This document shows, piece by piece, positions 26,603 to 35,543 of a stretch of 64,000 nt of DNA (the stretch's first letter is position 1; every line of letters starts with the position of its first letter). The stretch covers positions 45,801 through 109,800 of the forward strand of contig CAYOTO010000006.1 in NCBI GenBank assembly GCA_964406945.1, given 5' to 3'. The notes beneath the pieces were generated by a model. It made no database searches and was not told the DNA's origin. It saw only the letters and a list, made by a program, of their open reading frames with translations. The DNA comes from UBA2266 sp964406945. GTDB lineage: Bacteria > Planctomycetota > Phycisphaerae > Sedimentisphaerales > Anaerobacaceae. A program made the position numbers and the translations under genes.

Positions 26603-28621
26603 ATGTGGAAAAACATGAAGCTGGGAACAAAATTACTATTGTCGTTTATGAGCGTCGCGGTCGTCACTCTCATTCTGGGTGTAGTTGGCTATTACGGTGC
26701 TACTCGGAGCGAGCAGTCTGTTGATGAGATCGGTTCGGTACGACTACCGAGTGTGGATAGTCTGCTTGAGATTGATAGGGAAGCACAGAATATTAGCGCT
26801 TCAATGAGGACACTGACCATAGCTGGGCTAGACCAAAAGGATCGCCAGCGTCAGTATGACAATGTCGCACAAGCACGCGAGGCTTATGAAAAAGCTTGGG
26901 AGGTTTATGAGCCTTTGCCGCAAACTAGAGAAGAGGCCGAGGTATGGAACCAGTTTACTAGTGCATGGGATGCGTGGCGGGTTGAAAATAACAAGGCTTT
27001 TGAGCTTTCCCACAAATTCGACCAGCTTGGCATTCAAGACCCGATGGATCTAACGCGTAGGCTCGAAAAATATACAAAGGATCACTACATCCTAGTCAAC
27101 AACATACGACACCTTTTGAACGATTCTTCGGCTTCCTTCAAGGGCGGTGAAAGCCATACAACTTGTAACGCAGGACGCTACTTCCCGACCTTTGAAACCA
27201 CTAATACCGAATTAGCTTCAGAAATACGTGATTTTGAAGCGCCGCATCGTCGTTTCCACGAAGCCGCTGGTCAGATTAAAAAGCTTATTGAGAACGGCAA
27301 TACAGAACAAGCCCGAAAAGTCTTTCAAAATGAGATGATGCCCTCAATGCAGGATGTCTTTGGGGCATTTGATAAAATACTGGTGATTGCCAACGATGCC
27401 AGAGATACAATGGTTGCCGCCCAACAACAGATATTGGGACCTGTAAGGAATAAGCAGTTGGAAGCAACAGGGTTGCTGTCAAAAGTTGTTGAAATCAACC
27501 GTGATATTGCAAGCGAGGAAGTTGAAAAAGCACATGCCCAGTCAGTCTTTATTGAAACACTCTGCGTTATATCAACGATCATTGGTGTGGCTCTGGCTGT
27601 CACTTTGGGCATACTTATTACCCGTGCGATCACCAAGCCGATCAACCGAATCATTGCTTCTCTCGGAGAAGGTTCCGAGCAGGTTTCGGCCGCTTCTGGC
27701 CAAGTTTCAGCGGCCTCACAGTCTCTGGCAGAAGGTGCGACCGAGCAGGCGGCCGGACTCGAGGAGACTTCTTCGAGTCTGGAGGAAATGTCCTCAATGA
27801 CGAAGCAGAATGCTGACAACGCACAGCAGGCCAACACATTGGCGACTGAAGCGCGTAAGGCCGGGGACAACGGAAGTGAGTCGATGGGCCGTATGAATTC
27901 GGCGATTCGCGATATCCAGAAGAGTTCGGATGAGACGGCGAAAATTATCAAAGTGATTGACGAAATCGCCTTTCAGACGAATCTGCTGGCGCTCAACGCC
28001 GCGGTTGAGGCGGCCCGGGCCGGAGAGGCCGGTAAGGGCTTTGCCGTCGTTGCAGAAGAGGTGCGGAATCTTGCGATGCGAAGTGCCGAGGCCGCCAAGA
28101 ATACGTCGGCGCTGATCGAGGAATCGGTGAAGAACAGCCGAAACGGCGTAGATATCGCTGATGAGGTTTCCAAGGTGCTCGAAGAGATGGTTCAGGGTGT
28201 GGGTAAGACCACAGACCTTGTAGGTGAAATCGCCGCCGCCTCGCAGGAACAGGCCCAGGGAATCGAGCAGGTCAATACGGCGGTTTCGCAGATGGACAAG
28301 GTTACCCAGCAGAATGCGGCCAATGCCGAAGAGAGTGCAAGTGCTTCGGAAGAATTGAGCGCACAGGCCGAATCGATGAATCAAGTAGTCGATGAGCTTG
28401 TTTCGCTTGTGAGAGGCTCGAGTGGTAGTTCGCGACTGAATGTCAAATCCACAAAAACACCCTCGAGTTCATCGCATCACAGTGCCTTCCATGAAATTGC
28501 GGAAGGCAAAGAAACCGCGGACAAATCCGCTGCGTCTCGAAGTGAGGGATCGGCGAGATCTTCCGCTGTTAAGGCCATACCGCTGGATGATGACAGCGAC
28601 TTCGATGACTTCAACAGTTGA
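26603..28621 (+). CDS. Methyl-accepting chemotaxis protein with CZB-like periplasmic sensor
   Basis: A 672-residue transmembrane chemoreceptor. TM1 is about 10-32, the periplasmic sensor 36-315, TM2 about 318-342, then a short HAMP-like joint and the cytoplasmic coiled-coil with the conserved tip (IDEIAFQTNLLALNAAVEAA). The sensor has H161, H185, C188 (HTTCNAGRY), H215 and H219 (PHRRFH); HxxCxxG plus HxxxH is the pattern of the zinc-binding CZB domain, normally found in cytoplasmic receptors. No CheR-binding pentapeptide is seen at the C-terminus. ATG 26603 has GGAG nine bases upstream; ATG 26579 has none. Sampled lines of the sensor region have about 37-43% GC against 62% in the signalling region, so the gene looks like a fusion of two sources. 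Confidence 0.9.
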   Translation: MWKNMKLGTKLLLSFMSVAVVTLILGVVGYYGATRSEQSVDEIGSVRLPSVDSLLEIDREAQNISASMRTLTIAGLDQKDRQRQYDNVAQAREAYEKAWEVYEPLPQTREEAEVWNQFTSAWDAWRVENNKAFELSHKFDQLGIQDPMDLTRRLEKYTKDHYILVNNIRHLLNDSSASFKGGESHTTCNAGRYFPTFETTNTELASEIRDFEAPHRRFHEAAGQIKKLIENGNTEQARKVFQNEMMPSMQDVFGAFDKILVIANDARDTMVAAQQQILGPVRNKQLEATGLLSKVVEINRDIASEEVEKAHAQSVFIETLCVISTIIGVALAVTLGILITRAITKPINRIIASLGEGSEQVSAASGQVSAASQSLAEGATEQAAGLEETSSSLEEMSSMTKQNADNAQQANTLATEARKAGDNGSESMGRMNSAIRDIQKSSDETAKIIKVIDEIAFQTNLLALNAAVEAARAGEAGKGFAVVAEEVRNLAMRSAEAAKNTSALIEESVKNSRNGVDIADEVSKVLEEMVQGVGKTTDLVGEIAAASQEQAQGIEQVNTAVSQMDKVTQQNAANAEESASASEELSAQAESMNQVVDELVSLVRGSSGSSRLNVKSTKTPSSSSHHSAFHEIAEGKETADKSAASRSEGSARSSAVKAIPLDDDSDFDDFNS

Positions 28622-28635
28622 TCAGGATGATTTGG

Positions 28636-28671
28636 GTTCCGGACGGGCTTTGTAGTCCGTCCGGAACTTTT
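28636..28671 (+). terminator. Rho-independent terminator after the chemoreceptor gene
   Basis: A perfect 11-bp stem (GTTCCGGACGG at 28636-28646 with CCGTCCGGAAC at 28657-28667), a 10-nt loop and TTTT. It ends the cheW-carbonic anhydrase-cheW-receptor unit and separates it from the cheY...cheB unit. Confidence 0.85.
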
Positions 28672-28765
28672 GCCTGGTGCGCATCCGCTGGGTAATGTTG
28701 AGTGCTCTGAAAAAAAGAACCATGGGGTGCGTATTTATTCGAAAACAAGAAAGTGGGGAACCATC

Positions 28766-29140
28766 ATGCCTAAGACACTTATGATTGTCGATGATTCGGC
28801 GACGATGCGTAAGATCATAATGCGGACTATTCGTATGTCCGGTCTGGAGTTCGACAATGTCGAGGAGGCGGGGAACGGGCCCGAAGCATTGGAAAAACTC
28901 AATAACGGATCAGTGGACGTTATGCTCTGTGACATAAACATGCCGGAGATGTCGGGCACCGAAGTTGTAAAGAAGGTTCGGGAACTGGACTGCTGCAGTG
29001 ATACCAAGATTATCATGGTATCGACGGAGAGTTCGCAGGAACTGATCGATTCGGTAATCGCCGACGGGGCCAACGGGTACATAACCAAGCCGTTCACGCC
29101 TGAAAGATTTCAGCAGAAGATTTCGCCTCTTCTGAACTGA
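28766..29140 (+). CDS. cheY: CheY-like single-domain response regulator (first copy)
   Basis: A 124-residue receiver domain. The acidic residues are D9/D10 (IVDDSATMRK), the phosphorylation site is D56 in MLCDINMPEMSG, and the conserved Thr/Ser and Lys lie in VSTES and TKPFTPE. ATG 28766 with GTGGGGA upstream is used; longer starts run into the terminator region. It is the first gene after the terminator and is followed by a CheX-like phosphatase, its probable dephosphorylating partner. Confidence 0.93.
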   Translation: MPKTLMIVDDSATMRKIIMRTIRMSGLEFDNVEEAGNGPEALEKLNNGSVDVMLCDINMPEMSGTEVVKKVRELDCCSDTKIIMVSTESSQELIDSVIADGANGYITKPFTPERFQQKISPLLN

Positions 29141-29183
29141 TAAACTTACGAGTTGATTTTACGAACTAAGGAAGGACGAACAG

Positions 29184-29672
29184 ATGGTAGACCAGTCATG
29201 TTTGAACGACGCCCTGATGGAGTCTGCAAAGGAAGTTTTTGAAACAATGGTATTCATGGACCTCGCCGAGTGTTTCGACGATGAGGCCAAAATAGAGGGC
29301 AGTTCACTTCTGGGTACGATAACATTCAGGATAACTTTCGAAGGACGACTCGACGGTTGCATGACCATATATTGCTCTACGGACTGCGCGAGGGCTATCG
29401 CTATGAACATGCTGGCGATGGATCCCGATGAGGAAATCAGCGAAGCCGAGGTATCCGATGCGATCGGTGAGATAACCAACATGGTTATGGGCTCGGTGAA
29501 GACCCGCGTTCAAGACCGCGTCGGCAGTCTGGATGTTTCGATACCGACGGTTATTACCGGCAGGGAACTGGACAGCAGTCTTGGCGACGGGGCAAACAAA
29601 GCCGTGATCAGGGTATCTCTGGACGGTGAGCATTTAATGGAGTTTGCGCTGATGTACCGGGAAATCGCTTAG
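29184..29672 (+). CDS. cheX: CheX-like CheY-P phosphatase
   Basis: A 162-residue protein of the CheC/CheX/FliY phosphatase fold. The catalytic signature (D/S)x3Ex2N is seen once, in SDAIGEITNMV with E96 and N99, which is the single-site CheX pattern rather than the double-site CheC pattern. The surrounding segments (ETMVFMDL, GCMTIYCSTDCARAIAMNML) are typical. It should remove the phosphate from CheY proteins of this cluster, which has no CheZ. GGAAGGA lies upstream of ATG 29184. Confidence 0.85.
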   Translation: MVDQSCLNDALMESAKEVFETMVFMDLAECFDDEAKIEGSSLLGTITFRITFEGRLDGCMTIYCSTDCARAIAMNMLAMDPDEEISEAEVSDAIGEITNMVMGSVKTRVQDRVGSLDVSIPTVITGRELDSSLGDGANKAVIRVSLDGEHLMEFALMYREIA

Positions 29673-29706
29673 ACGGGCGGTTGTAAACGGCAAATGGAAG
29701 TGTTTT

Positions 29707-31170
29707 ATGTCGAGTTCACCAACAGGACAGGAATCAGAGATTGTCGAACTTGCGGTCGATGCCTTCGAAGCTTTCTGTGAAGACATAGGGGGCATGTTCG
29801 AGGTGGATATGTCTTGCGAGGAGCAAGGTGTATCCGTTGAGACGGTCAAGGGCCTCAAGAAGCGGTTCAAGAAGCTCTGCGCCGTCAATACGGTCAGGGC
29901 CGAAGGTCTGCTCGACGGCAAGTTTCAGCTTCTGTTCGACCAGGGCGGGCTGTTTACTCTGGCCGGTGTAATCGTCATGCTGCCCGAAGACCGGATTGTA
30001 GACCAGATCAAGCGCGGGTCTATAGAGGACGTCGAAAGCATGAACGATGCCATAGGCGAGGTCGGGAACCTGCTGGTGGGCGCCTGGGACAGAGTGTTTC
30101 GCGAACAACTGGAGGAACACGGTCATTTTCTGCAATACAAGTCGTTCATAGGCAAGCCCTGGGACAAACCGGAGGAAAAGATTGATATGCCGTCGGAGGA
30201 GGAACTGGTATTCGCCGGTTTCGAGATGACGGTCGAACCTTATCCGACTTTTAAGTGCGGAGCGGCTTTTCCGAAGTCATTGTTTGGTGCGGACAGTAGT
30301 ACGGTATCAGATTCCGGGGCAGAGCAGCCGAAAGTGACGGCGGATAAATCAAAGGAAGATAATGAGGCTGTGCCTGAAAGCTCCGAAGGGAATTCGGAGC
30401 ATCAAAAGGCCACAGAAGCATCGAAAGAAGCTGCAGCCGAAAGCCGGGAAAACAGCAATCCGGTACCTGCAGAAGAACCCTCCGCGACGGCCGAATCCGC
30501 TGGTGCAGAAGAAACAAAGAAGAACCCTGAGGAACCTGCTGAAGCCGAAGGCAAAGAAACACCTGAGGCGGTCGAAAGCGAAACCACTCAAACGGGGCCC
30601 GAGCCCATGGGCATGGTTTCGAAAGCTATACAGAAGATGACCGCCAAAGAAGATGAAAGCGCAGAACGCGGCCAAGAAGACCACCCGACGGTTGTGTCGG
30701 AGTCATTTGATGTCTGCAAGGTAGAAGCTGCGGATATAATGAATGCTGAGGTGGTCTGGATAGATCCGGACGACAGCGTCCAGCAGGTCTTTTCTCAAAT
30801 GCAGCAACAGAATGTCGGATACGCTCTTGTCGGGCGCGACAATATCATGGAAGGAATTGTCTCCAGCTCGGATATATCAGCGGCGATGAGTCCTTATCTC
30901 AGGCCCACATTCGCCCGATGGAGACGGCCGCTGGACGATGCGACACTGCAGATAAAGGTCAGGTGGATTATGAGCAAACCTGTTCGAAGCGTCGTCCCGG
31001 ATGCGACAGTTCAGGTAATGACCGAGACCATGCGACGATTCAAATGCAGGGCTCTTCCCGTCATCGATTCGAGTGGCACTGTTCTGGGACTGGTTACGAC
31101 TTTCGATATCTTCAAGGTGTTCGAGCCGGGTGCCTGCCGAAGAGTTTCCGGAACGGTCGGTACATCCTGA
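29707..31170 (+). CDS. CheX/CheC-like domain fused to tandem CBS domains
   Basis: A 487-residue fusion. Residues 10-200 resemble the CheX/CheC fold, with the phosphatase signature in NDAIGEVGNLLVGAW (E118, N121). Residues about 205-320 are a low-complexity linker rich in Glu, Ala, Pro and Lys. Residues about 335-475 are a CBS pair (ADIMNAEVVWIDPDDSVQQVF, then the second repeat starting IMSKPVRSVVPDATV), which usually binds AMP, ATP or SAM. It lies between cheX and cheA in the same transcript. The likely meaning is a CheY-P phosphatase controlled by nucleotide, but neither activity nor ligand is shown. I know of no named family with this architecture. Confidence 0.75.
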   Translation: MSSSPTGQESEIVELAVDAFEAFCEDIGGMFEVDMSCEEQGVSVETVKGLKKRFKKLCAVNTVRAEGLLDGKFQLLFDQGGLFTLAGVIVMLPEDRIVDQIKRGSIEDVESMNDAIGEVGNLLVGAWDRVFREQLEEHGHFLQYKSFIGKPWDKPEEKIDMPSEEELVFAGFEMTVEPYPTFKCGAAFPKSLFGADSSTVSDSGAEQPKVTADKSKEDNEAVPESSEGNSEHQKATEASKEAAAESRENSNPVPAEEPSATAESAGAEETKKNPEEPAEAEGKETPEAVESETTQTGPEPMGMVSKAIQKMTAKEDESAERGQEDHPTVVSESFDVCKVEAADIMNAEVVWIDPDDSVQQVFSQMQQQNVGYALVGRDNIMEGIVSSSDISAAMSPYLRPTFARWRRPLDDATLQIKVRWIMSKPVRSVVPDATVQVMTETMRRFKCRALPVIDSSGTVLGLVTTFDIFKVFEPGACRRVSGTVGTS

Positions 31171-31207
31171 TAATTTCGCAAAACAGTATATATTCTTAGA
31201 GTGACTT

Positions 31208-33271
31208 ATGCAGGACAGCGATAAACTGACGGAATTGATCGAGCAGGCGGCATGTACGATTAACATGCTGACCGCGACGGATGTTTCCGAGATTAAAGAA
31301 TTGCAGGCTGTGCTGAATCAGATCAACGGCGCCATGGAACAACTGGTTGATGTTCCTGCGACCACGCTTGACGCGGCCCGGGGCGCGGGCAGCGATGCGG
31401 CGACGCTCGTACAGAAAATACTCGAAAACGAGGTCGAGGACACCGCTCAGGCGATAGAGATCATTTCGCAAGCGATAAGCGCCATCCAGGGCCTGGCGGG
31501 ACAATTCGGCCGGGGCGGCGTTTGCGGACCCGAAGCCGTCGATTCCAGTTTCGACTTATCAGACGAAAGCAAAGATACCGTTATTTGCGAAGACGACGTC
31601 CCTCTGATCATAGACTTTATTGCGGAGGCGGCCGAGCATATTGAGTCGGCCGAAACCGGTTTGCTGGAACTCGAGGCCAAGCCCGGCGACGCGGATGTAC
31701 TCAACCAGATATTCAGAGGATTTCATACGATAAAAGGCATGGCGGGCTTTCTAAACCTCGATGAGATAGGATCGGTTGCTCACTCGGCGGAGAATCTGCT
31801 GGACATGGCCCGTAAGGAAGAGTTAATTCTGGCCGGTGCAAACACCGATCTTGTCTTCGAATCGATCGACATGCTGAAAAACCTGATGGGCAGGTTGAGA
31901 AGCTCCGTCGAAAACGGTCGACCGGTGTCTCGCGAGCAGGGCGTGTCGGCCCTGCTCGATAAACTGAAGGATGCGGCCGAGGGCAAACTTCCGGCCGAAA
32001 CCACCGAGCCGGTCATGCAACGGGTGACGGACAAAAAAATCGATGCCGTCCTGGAGGAGGCCGAACAGACGCCTGTTAAGGTATCGACCGGCGAGAATAA
32101 GAAGACGGGCGAGGCTAAAATCAAGGTGAGCACGGAACGCCTCGACAACCTGATAAACATGGCCGGTGAACTGGTGATAGCCCAGTCGATGGTCTCGGAG
32201 GAGGTTGCGACCAACCTGAACCTCGACCAGCAGCTCGGACGCAAGGTCGTGCACATGAGCAAAATAGTGCGCGAGCTTCAGGAACTATCCATGTCCATGC
32301 GTATGGTTCCGATTCAGGGCGTGTTTCAGAAGATGGCCAGGCTCGTAAGAGACCTTTCGCGCAAGTCGGGCAAAAACGTGGCGTTTTCAACATCGGGCGA
32401 AGAAACCGAACTGGACAGAAGCATCGTCGACAAAATCGCCGATCCGCTGGTTCACATGGTTCGCAACAGTGTCGATCACGGTATCGAATCGGCGGATGAA
32501 CGAACCAAGGCCGGCAAAAGCGCTTCCGGCACGGTTGAACTGGACGCCTATCACCAGGCGGGCAGCATTATCATAGAAATACGCGACGACGGCAGGGGGC
32601 TGAACAGGGACGCCATTCTTCGAAAGGCCGTGGACAACGGTGTAGTCGAATCCGGTCAGGACCTTACCGACGAAGATGTTTTCAAACTCATTTTCCATCC
32701 CGGCCTCTCGACGGCGCAGAAGATTACCAGCGTTTCGGGCAGGGGGGTTGGAATGGATGTGGTGAAGAAGAATATCGAAGCTCTTCAGGGTAAAATCGAC
32801 ATAAGCTCGATCCCCGGCGAAGGGACTACTTTTACGATTCGGCTTCCACTGACGCTCGCGATTATAGACGGCCAAATTGTAAAGGTAGGTTCCGAAAGAT
32901 ATATTGTGCCCATCAACTCCATACTTCGCAGCTTCAGGCCTTCGGCATCGCAGGTCTCCACCGTCCATAACGCCGGAGAAATGGCGATGGTAAGAGGCGA
33001 ACTTGTTCCATTGGTGCGATTGTATGAATTGTTCAAAACTCCGCCCGAAACGGAAGATCCCACCGAGTCGCTGCTGGTTATAGTCGAGGAAGACGACCGA
33101 AAGTGTTGCCTGCTGGTGGACGAGTTGCTGGGCCAGCAGCAGGTCGTGATTAAGAGTCTCGGTTCGGGGCTGGGCAGAGTTCAGGGCATTTCAGGTGGAG
33201 CCATAATGGGCGACGGAAAAGTGAGTCTCATTCTCGATGTTCCCGGTATTATCGAGCTTTCACAAAATTGA
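31208..33271 (+). CDS. cheA: Chemotaxis histidine kinase CheA
   Basis: A 687-residue CheA. Residues 1-110 are an extra, mostly helical N-terminal region that I do not recognise. The HPt domain (about 128-235) carries H173 in FHTIKGMAGFL. The dimerisation helices follow (about 300-365; RLDNLINMAGELVIAQS), then the HATPase domain (about 368-540; MVRNSVDHGIE N-box, DDGRGLN and SGRGVGMDVVKKN) and the CheW-like domain (about 545-687). No P2 CheY-binding domain is obvious between HPt and dimerisation. It phosphorylates the receivers of this cluster and CheB. CheR starts 13 bp after the stop. Confidence 0.95.
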   Translation: MQDSDKLTELIEQAACTINMLTATDVSEIKELQAVLNQINGAMEQLVDVPATTLDAARGAGSDAATLVQKILENEVEDTAQAIEIISQAISAIQGLAGQFGRGGVCGPEAVDSSFDLSDESKDTVICEDDVPLIIDFIAEAAEHIESAETGLLELEAKPGDADVLNQIFRGFHTIKGMAGFLNLDEIGSVAHSAENLLDMARKEELILAGANTDLVFESIDMLKNLMGRLRSSVENGRPVSREQGVSALLDKLKDAAEGKLPAETTEPVMQRVTDKKIDAVLEEAEQTPVKVSTGENKKTGEAKIKVSTERLDNLINMAGELVIAQSMVSEEVATNLNLDQQLGRKVVHMSKIVRELQELSMSMRMVPIQGVFQKMARLVRDLSRKSGKNVAFSTSGEETELDRSIVDKIADPLVHMVRNSVDHGIESADERTKAGKSASGTVELDAYHQAGSIIIEIRDDGRGLNRDAILRKAVDNGVVESGQDLTDEDVFKLIFHPGLSTAQKITSVSGRGVGMDVVKKNIEALQGKIDISSIPGEGTTFTIRLPLTLAIIDGQIVKVGSERYIVPINSILRSFRPSASQVSTVHNAGEMAMVRGELVPLVRLYELFKTPPETEDPTESLLVIVEEDDRKCCLLVDELLGQQQVVIKSLGSGLGRVQGISGGAIMGDGKVSLILDVPGIIELSQN

Positions 33272-33284
33272 GCCTTAAAAGACG

Positions 33285-34130
33285 ATGACGCTGCTTGTCG
33301 ACAACGTGGTGCTGAGCGATAGAGATTTTCGCAGGATAAGCGATCTTATCTACTCTCATTGCGGGATCAATCTGCACGAGGGCAAGAAAGAACTCGTGCG
33401 AGCCAGACTGGCGAAGAGGCTGCGGCAAGGCGGTTTTCGTAGTTTTCCCGAATACATGCGGCATGTCATGGATGATAAGACGGGGACCGAGTTTTCACTT
33501 CTTGTTGATTCGATAAGTACGAACCTGACGGCGTTCTTCCGTGAACCGAAACATTTTGACTTTATGCGTTCGGTATTTCTGCCGTCGCTTCTGAATAACA
33601 AACGCGCTCGAAAGGAATTCAGGATTCGGGGCTGGAACGCCGGATGTTCTTCAGGCGAAGAGGCATGGTCCGTTGCGATTACGCTTTTGGAAGCGACTCA
33701 AGGGCAGGGTCGATGGGACATCAAGGTCCTTGCCACCGATATATCCACCAGTATTTTGGAAAGAGCCCGTAGCGGCGTTTACGAGCAAGCGAGAATCCAG
33801 CCTGTGCCATCCGGACTTAAAAGCAAGTACCTGACGCGAAGGGCCGGCGGAGCAGAAAAGCTGTACGAAGTCGCCGGCTGCTTGAAAGACACCGTAATGT
33901 TCAGATACCTCAATCTGATGAAGGACTGGCCCATCAAGGGACCAGTCGATTTCATTTTCTGTCGCAACGTTATGATCTACTTCGATAAAGCCACACAACA
34001 GAATCTTGTTTCGAGGTTCTGGGATGTGCTTGCGCCGGGAGGCGTTCTCTTTACCGGCCATTCCGAATCGCTGACCGGCATCGCACACAAGTTCAAGTAT
34101 GTTCAGCCCACAATTTACATGAAACCATAG
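33285..34130 (+). CDS. cheR: CheR chemoreceptor methyltransferase
   Basis: A 281-residue SAM-dependent glutamate methyltransferase. The N-terminal helical domain (about 1-75) is followed by the catalytic domain with NLTAFFREPKHFDF, the SAM loop WNAGCSSGEEAWSVAI, LATDISTSILERA and FCRNVMIYFD. The length is that of CheR without added TPR repeats. It opposes CheB at the far end of the cluster. CheD follows after 9 bp. Confidence 0.95.
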   Translation: MTLLVDNVVLSDRDFRRISDLIYSHCGINLHEGKKELVRARLAKRLRQGGFRSFPEYMRHVMDDKTGTEFSLLVDSISTNLTAFFREPKHFDFMRSVFLPSLLNNKRARKEFRIRGWNAGCSSGEEAWSVAITLLEATQGQGRWDIKVLATDISTSILERARSGVYEQARIQPVPSGLKSKYLTRRAGGAEKLYEVAGCLKDTVMFRYLNLMKDWPIKGPVDFIFCRNVMIYFDKATQQNLVSRFWDVLAPGGVLFTGHSESLTGIAHKFKYVQPTIYMKP

Positions 34131-34139
34131 GGTATCCGC

Positions 34140-34625
34140 ATGGCCAAAAGAAGAATAATAGTAGATGTCTCCGACGCAAAGGTCTCCAACGACCCGCGGG
34201 ATGTCCTTACGACATACAGTCTGGGTTCATGTATAGGTGTCTGTCTTTACGATCCGTGTGCACAGGCAGGGGGGATGCTTCACTTTCAACTGCCGGACTC
34301 GAGAATGGAGCCCGAGCGGGCCTGGAAGAATCCTTATATGTTCGCGGATACCGGCATGAAGAAGCTCGTTGACAAACTTATATCCATGGGTGCGAAGAAG
34401 AAGCGGCTGCAGGTCAGAATCGCCGGCGGCGCCGCAATGGAAATCGGCCCCAAGGGCTTCGATATAGGTAAAAGGAACTGTCTGGCCGTGAGGAAGATTC
34501 TGTGGAAGAACGGTATGTTCATCGACGGACAGGACATCGGCGGCTCGGCACCGAGAAACATGTACCTCGACATAGCCGGCGGCACGGTTAGCATTAAATG
34601 CAACAGCCTGCAAAAGGCACTGTAA
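34140..34625 (+). CDS. cheD: CheD receptor deamidase
   Basis: A 161-residue CheD that deamidates glutamines on chemoreceptors. The catalytic Cys and His are in TYSLGSCIGVCLYD and GGMLHFQLPDS; the AGGAAM(E) strand is RIAGGAAMEIG. In Bacillus, CheD is regulated by CheC; here three CheX-like proteins could take that part. It follows cheR by 9 bp and precedes a cheY by 26 bp. Confidence 0.93.
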   Translation: MAKRRIIVDVSDAKVSNDPRDVLTTYSLGSCIGVCLYDPCAQAGGMLHFQLPDSRMEPERAWKNPYMFADTGMKKLVDKLISMGAKKKRLQVRIAGGAAMEIGPKGFDIGKRNCLAVRKILWKNGMFIDGQDIGGSAPRNMYLDIAGGTVSIKCNSLQKAL

Positions 34626-34651
34626 AAGCTCTTTTGTCTGGAGAAGTTACG

Positions 34652-35041
34652 ATGGGAATAAACGTACTGATAGTCGACGACTCGGCGCTCACGCGAAAGG
34701 CGGTGGGACGCATCCTGTCAATGGTCGACATCGACACGCAGGAGGTATTCGAAGCGGAAAACGGCCGAAAAGCCCTGGAGGTCCTGAATCGAGAGCGGAT
34801 CGACCTGGTGCTTGCCGATCTCAACATGCCCGAAATGGGTGGAATCGAGATGATATACCACATGCGAGGCAATGAAGCTACAAAATATATCCCTGTTGTT
34901 GTGGTTTCTACCGAATCCAGCAACACGCGTATCGAAGGATTGCTCTCTCACGGGGCAAAAGACTATCTTCACAAACCTTTCACACCTGAGCAGTTCAGAG
35001 AAGTCCTGACACGCACACTTGGAGTTGGAAGCAATGGCTGA
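34652..35041 (+). CDS. cheY: CheY-like single-domain response regulator (second copy)
   Basis: A 129-residue receiver with D9/D10 (IVDDSALTRK), D56 in VLADLNMPEMGG, VVSTESS and HKPFTPEQF. ATG 34652 is supported by TGGAGAAG upstream. Its stop overlaps the start of the next cheX-like gene by 8 bp, so the two are translationally coupled, repeating the cheY-cheX pairing seen at 28766-29672. Confidence 0.93.
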   Translation: MGINVLIVDDSALTRKAVGRILSMVDIDTQEVFEAENGRKALEVLNRERIDLVLADLNMPEMGGIEMIYHMRGNEATKYIPVVVVSTESSNTRIEGLLSHGAKDYLHKPFTPEQFREVLTRTLGVGSNG

Positions 35042-35516
35042 TTATACGAATATGCTGACGCGAGCTATATCCGAAGCAATGGAAAGAATGGCGTTTATGA
35101 TGGTTGGCCCCTTCGATGGGGACTTGGAGCCTCCCGAGAAGACAATTCTGGGCAAGATTTCATTCGTGGGGCCCAGAAGCGGCGACATGCAGGTACTTGC
35201 CGGCCATGATTTCGCGCGGACTGTTGCTGAGAATATGGGCGCGCTCGAGGAACCGGACGAGAGTATTTGTGCAGATGCCCTGAAAGAGTTGTGTAATGTC
35301 ATCTGCGGTCTGTTTCTGCCTTTGGTGGCGCGATCACATGCGGAGGTTTTTGATGTGACTGTGCCCGATGCCTGGATGCAGCAGGATTCACCGACATGGC
35401 AGCGGTTCACAAATGAGCCGGATACTCTCGTTGTGAATGTCGAGGGCTATCCGATAGCCGCAAGAGTGACCTTACAGAACTCTGCTGCGTGGACGGCGGC
35501 TACAGCCGGCAAATAA
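35034..35516 (+). CDS. Second stand-alone CheX-like phosphatase
   Basis: A 160-residue protein with the CheX/CheC pattern, the signature reading DALKELCNVICG (E85, N88). Residue identity with the first CheX is low, yet order and length match (MERMAFMMVGPF at the start, PDAWMQQDSPTW near the end). ATG 35034 is chosen because it overlaps the preceding cheY by 8 bp with a purine-rich GGAG upstream. It is the third CheX-like domain of the cluster. Confidence 0.75.
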   Translation: MADYTNMLTRAISEAMERMAFMMVGPFDGDLEPPEKTILGKISFVGPRSGDMQVLAGHDFARTVAENMGALEEPDESICADALKELCNVICGLFLPLVARSHAEVFDVTVPDAWMQQDSPTWQRFTNEPDTLVVNVEGYPIAARVTLQNSAAWTAATAGK

Positions 35517-35543
35517 AAGCTCGAGGCCTGCGGAGATTCAAAA

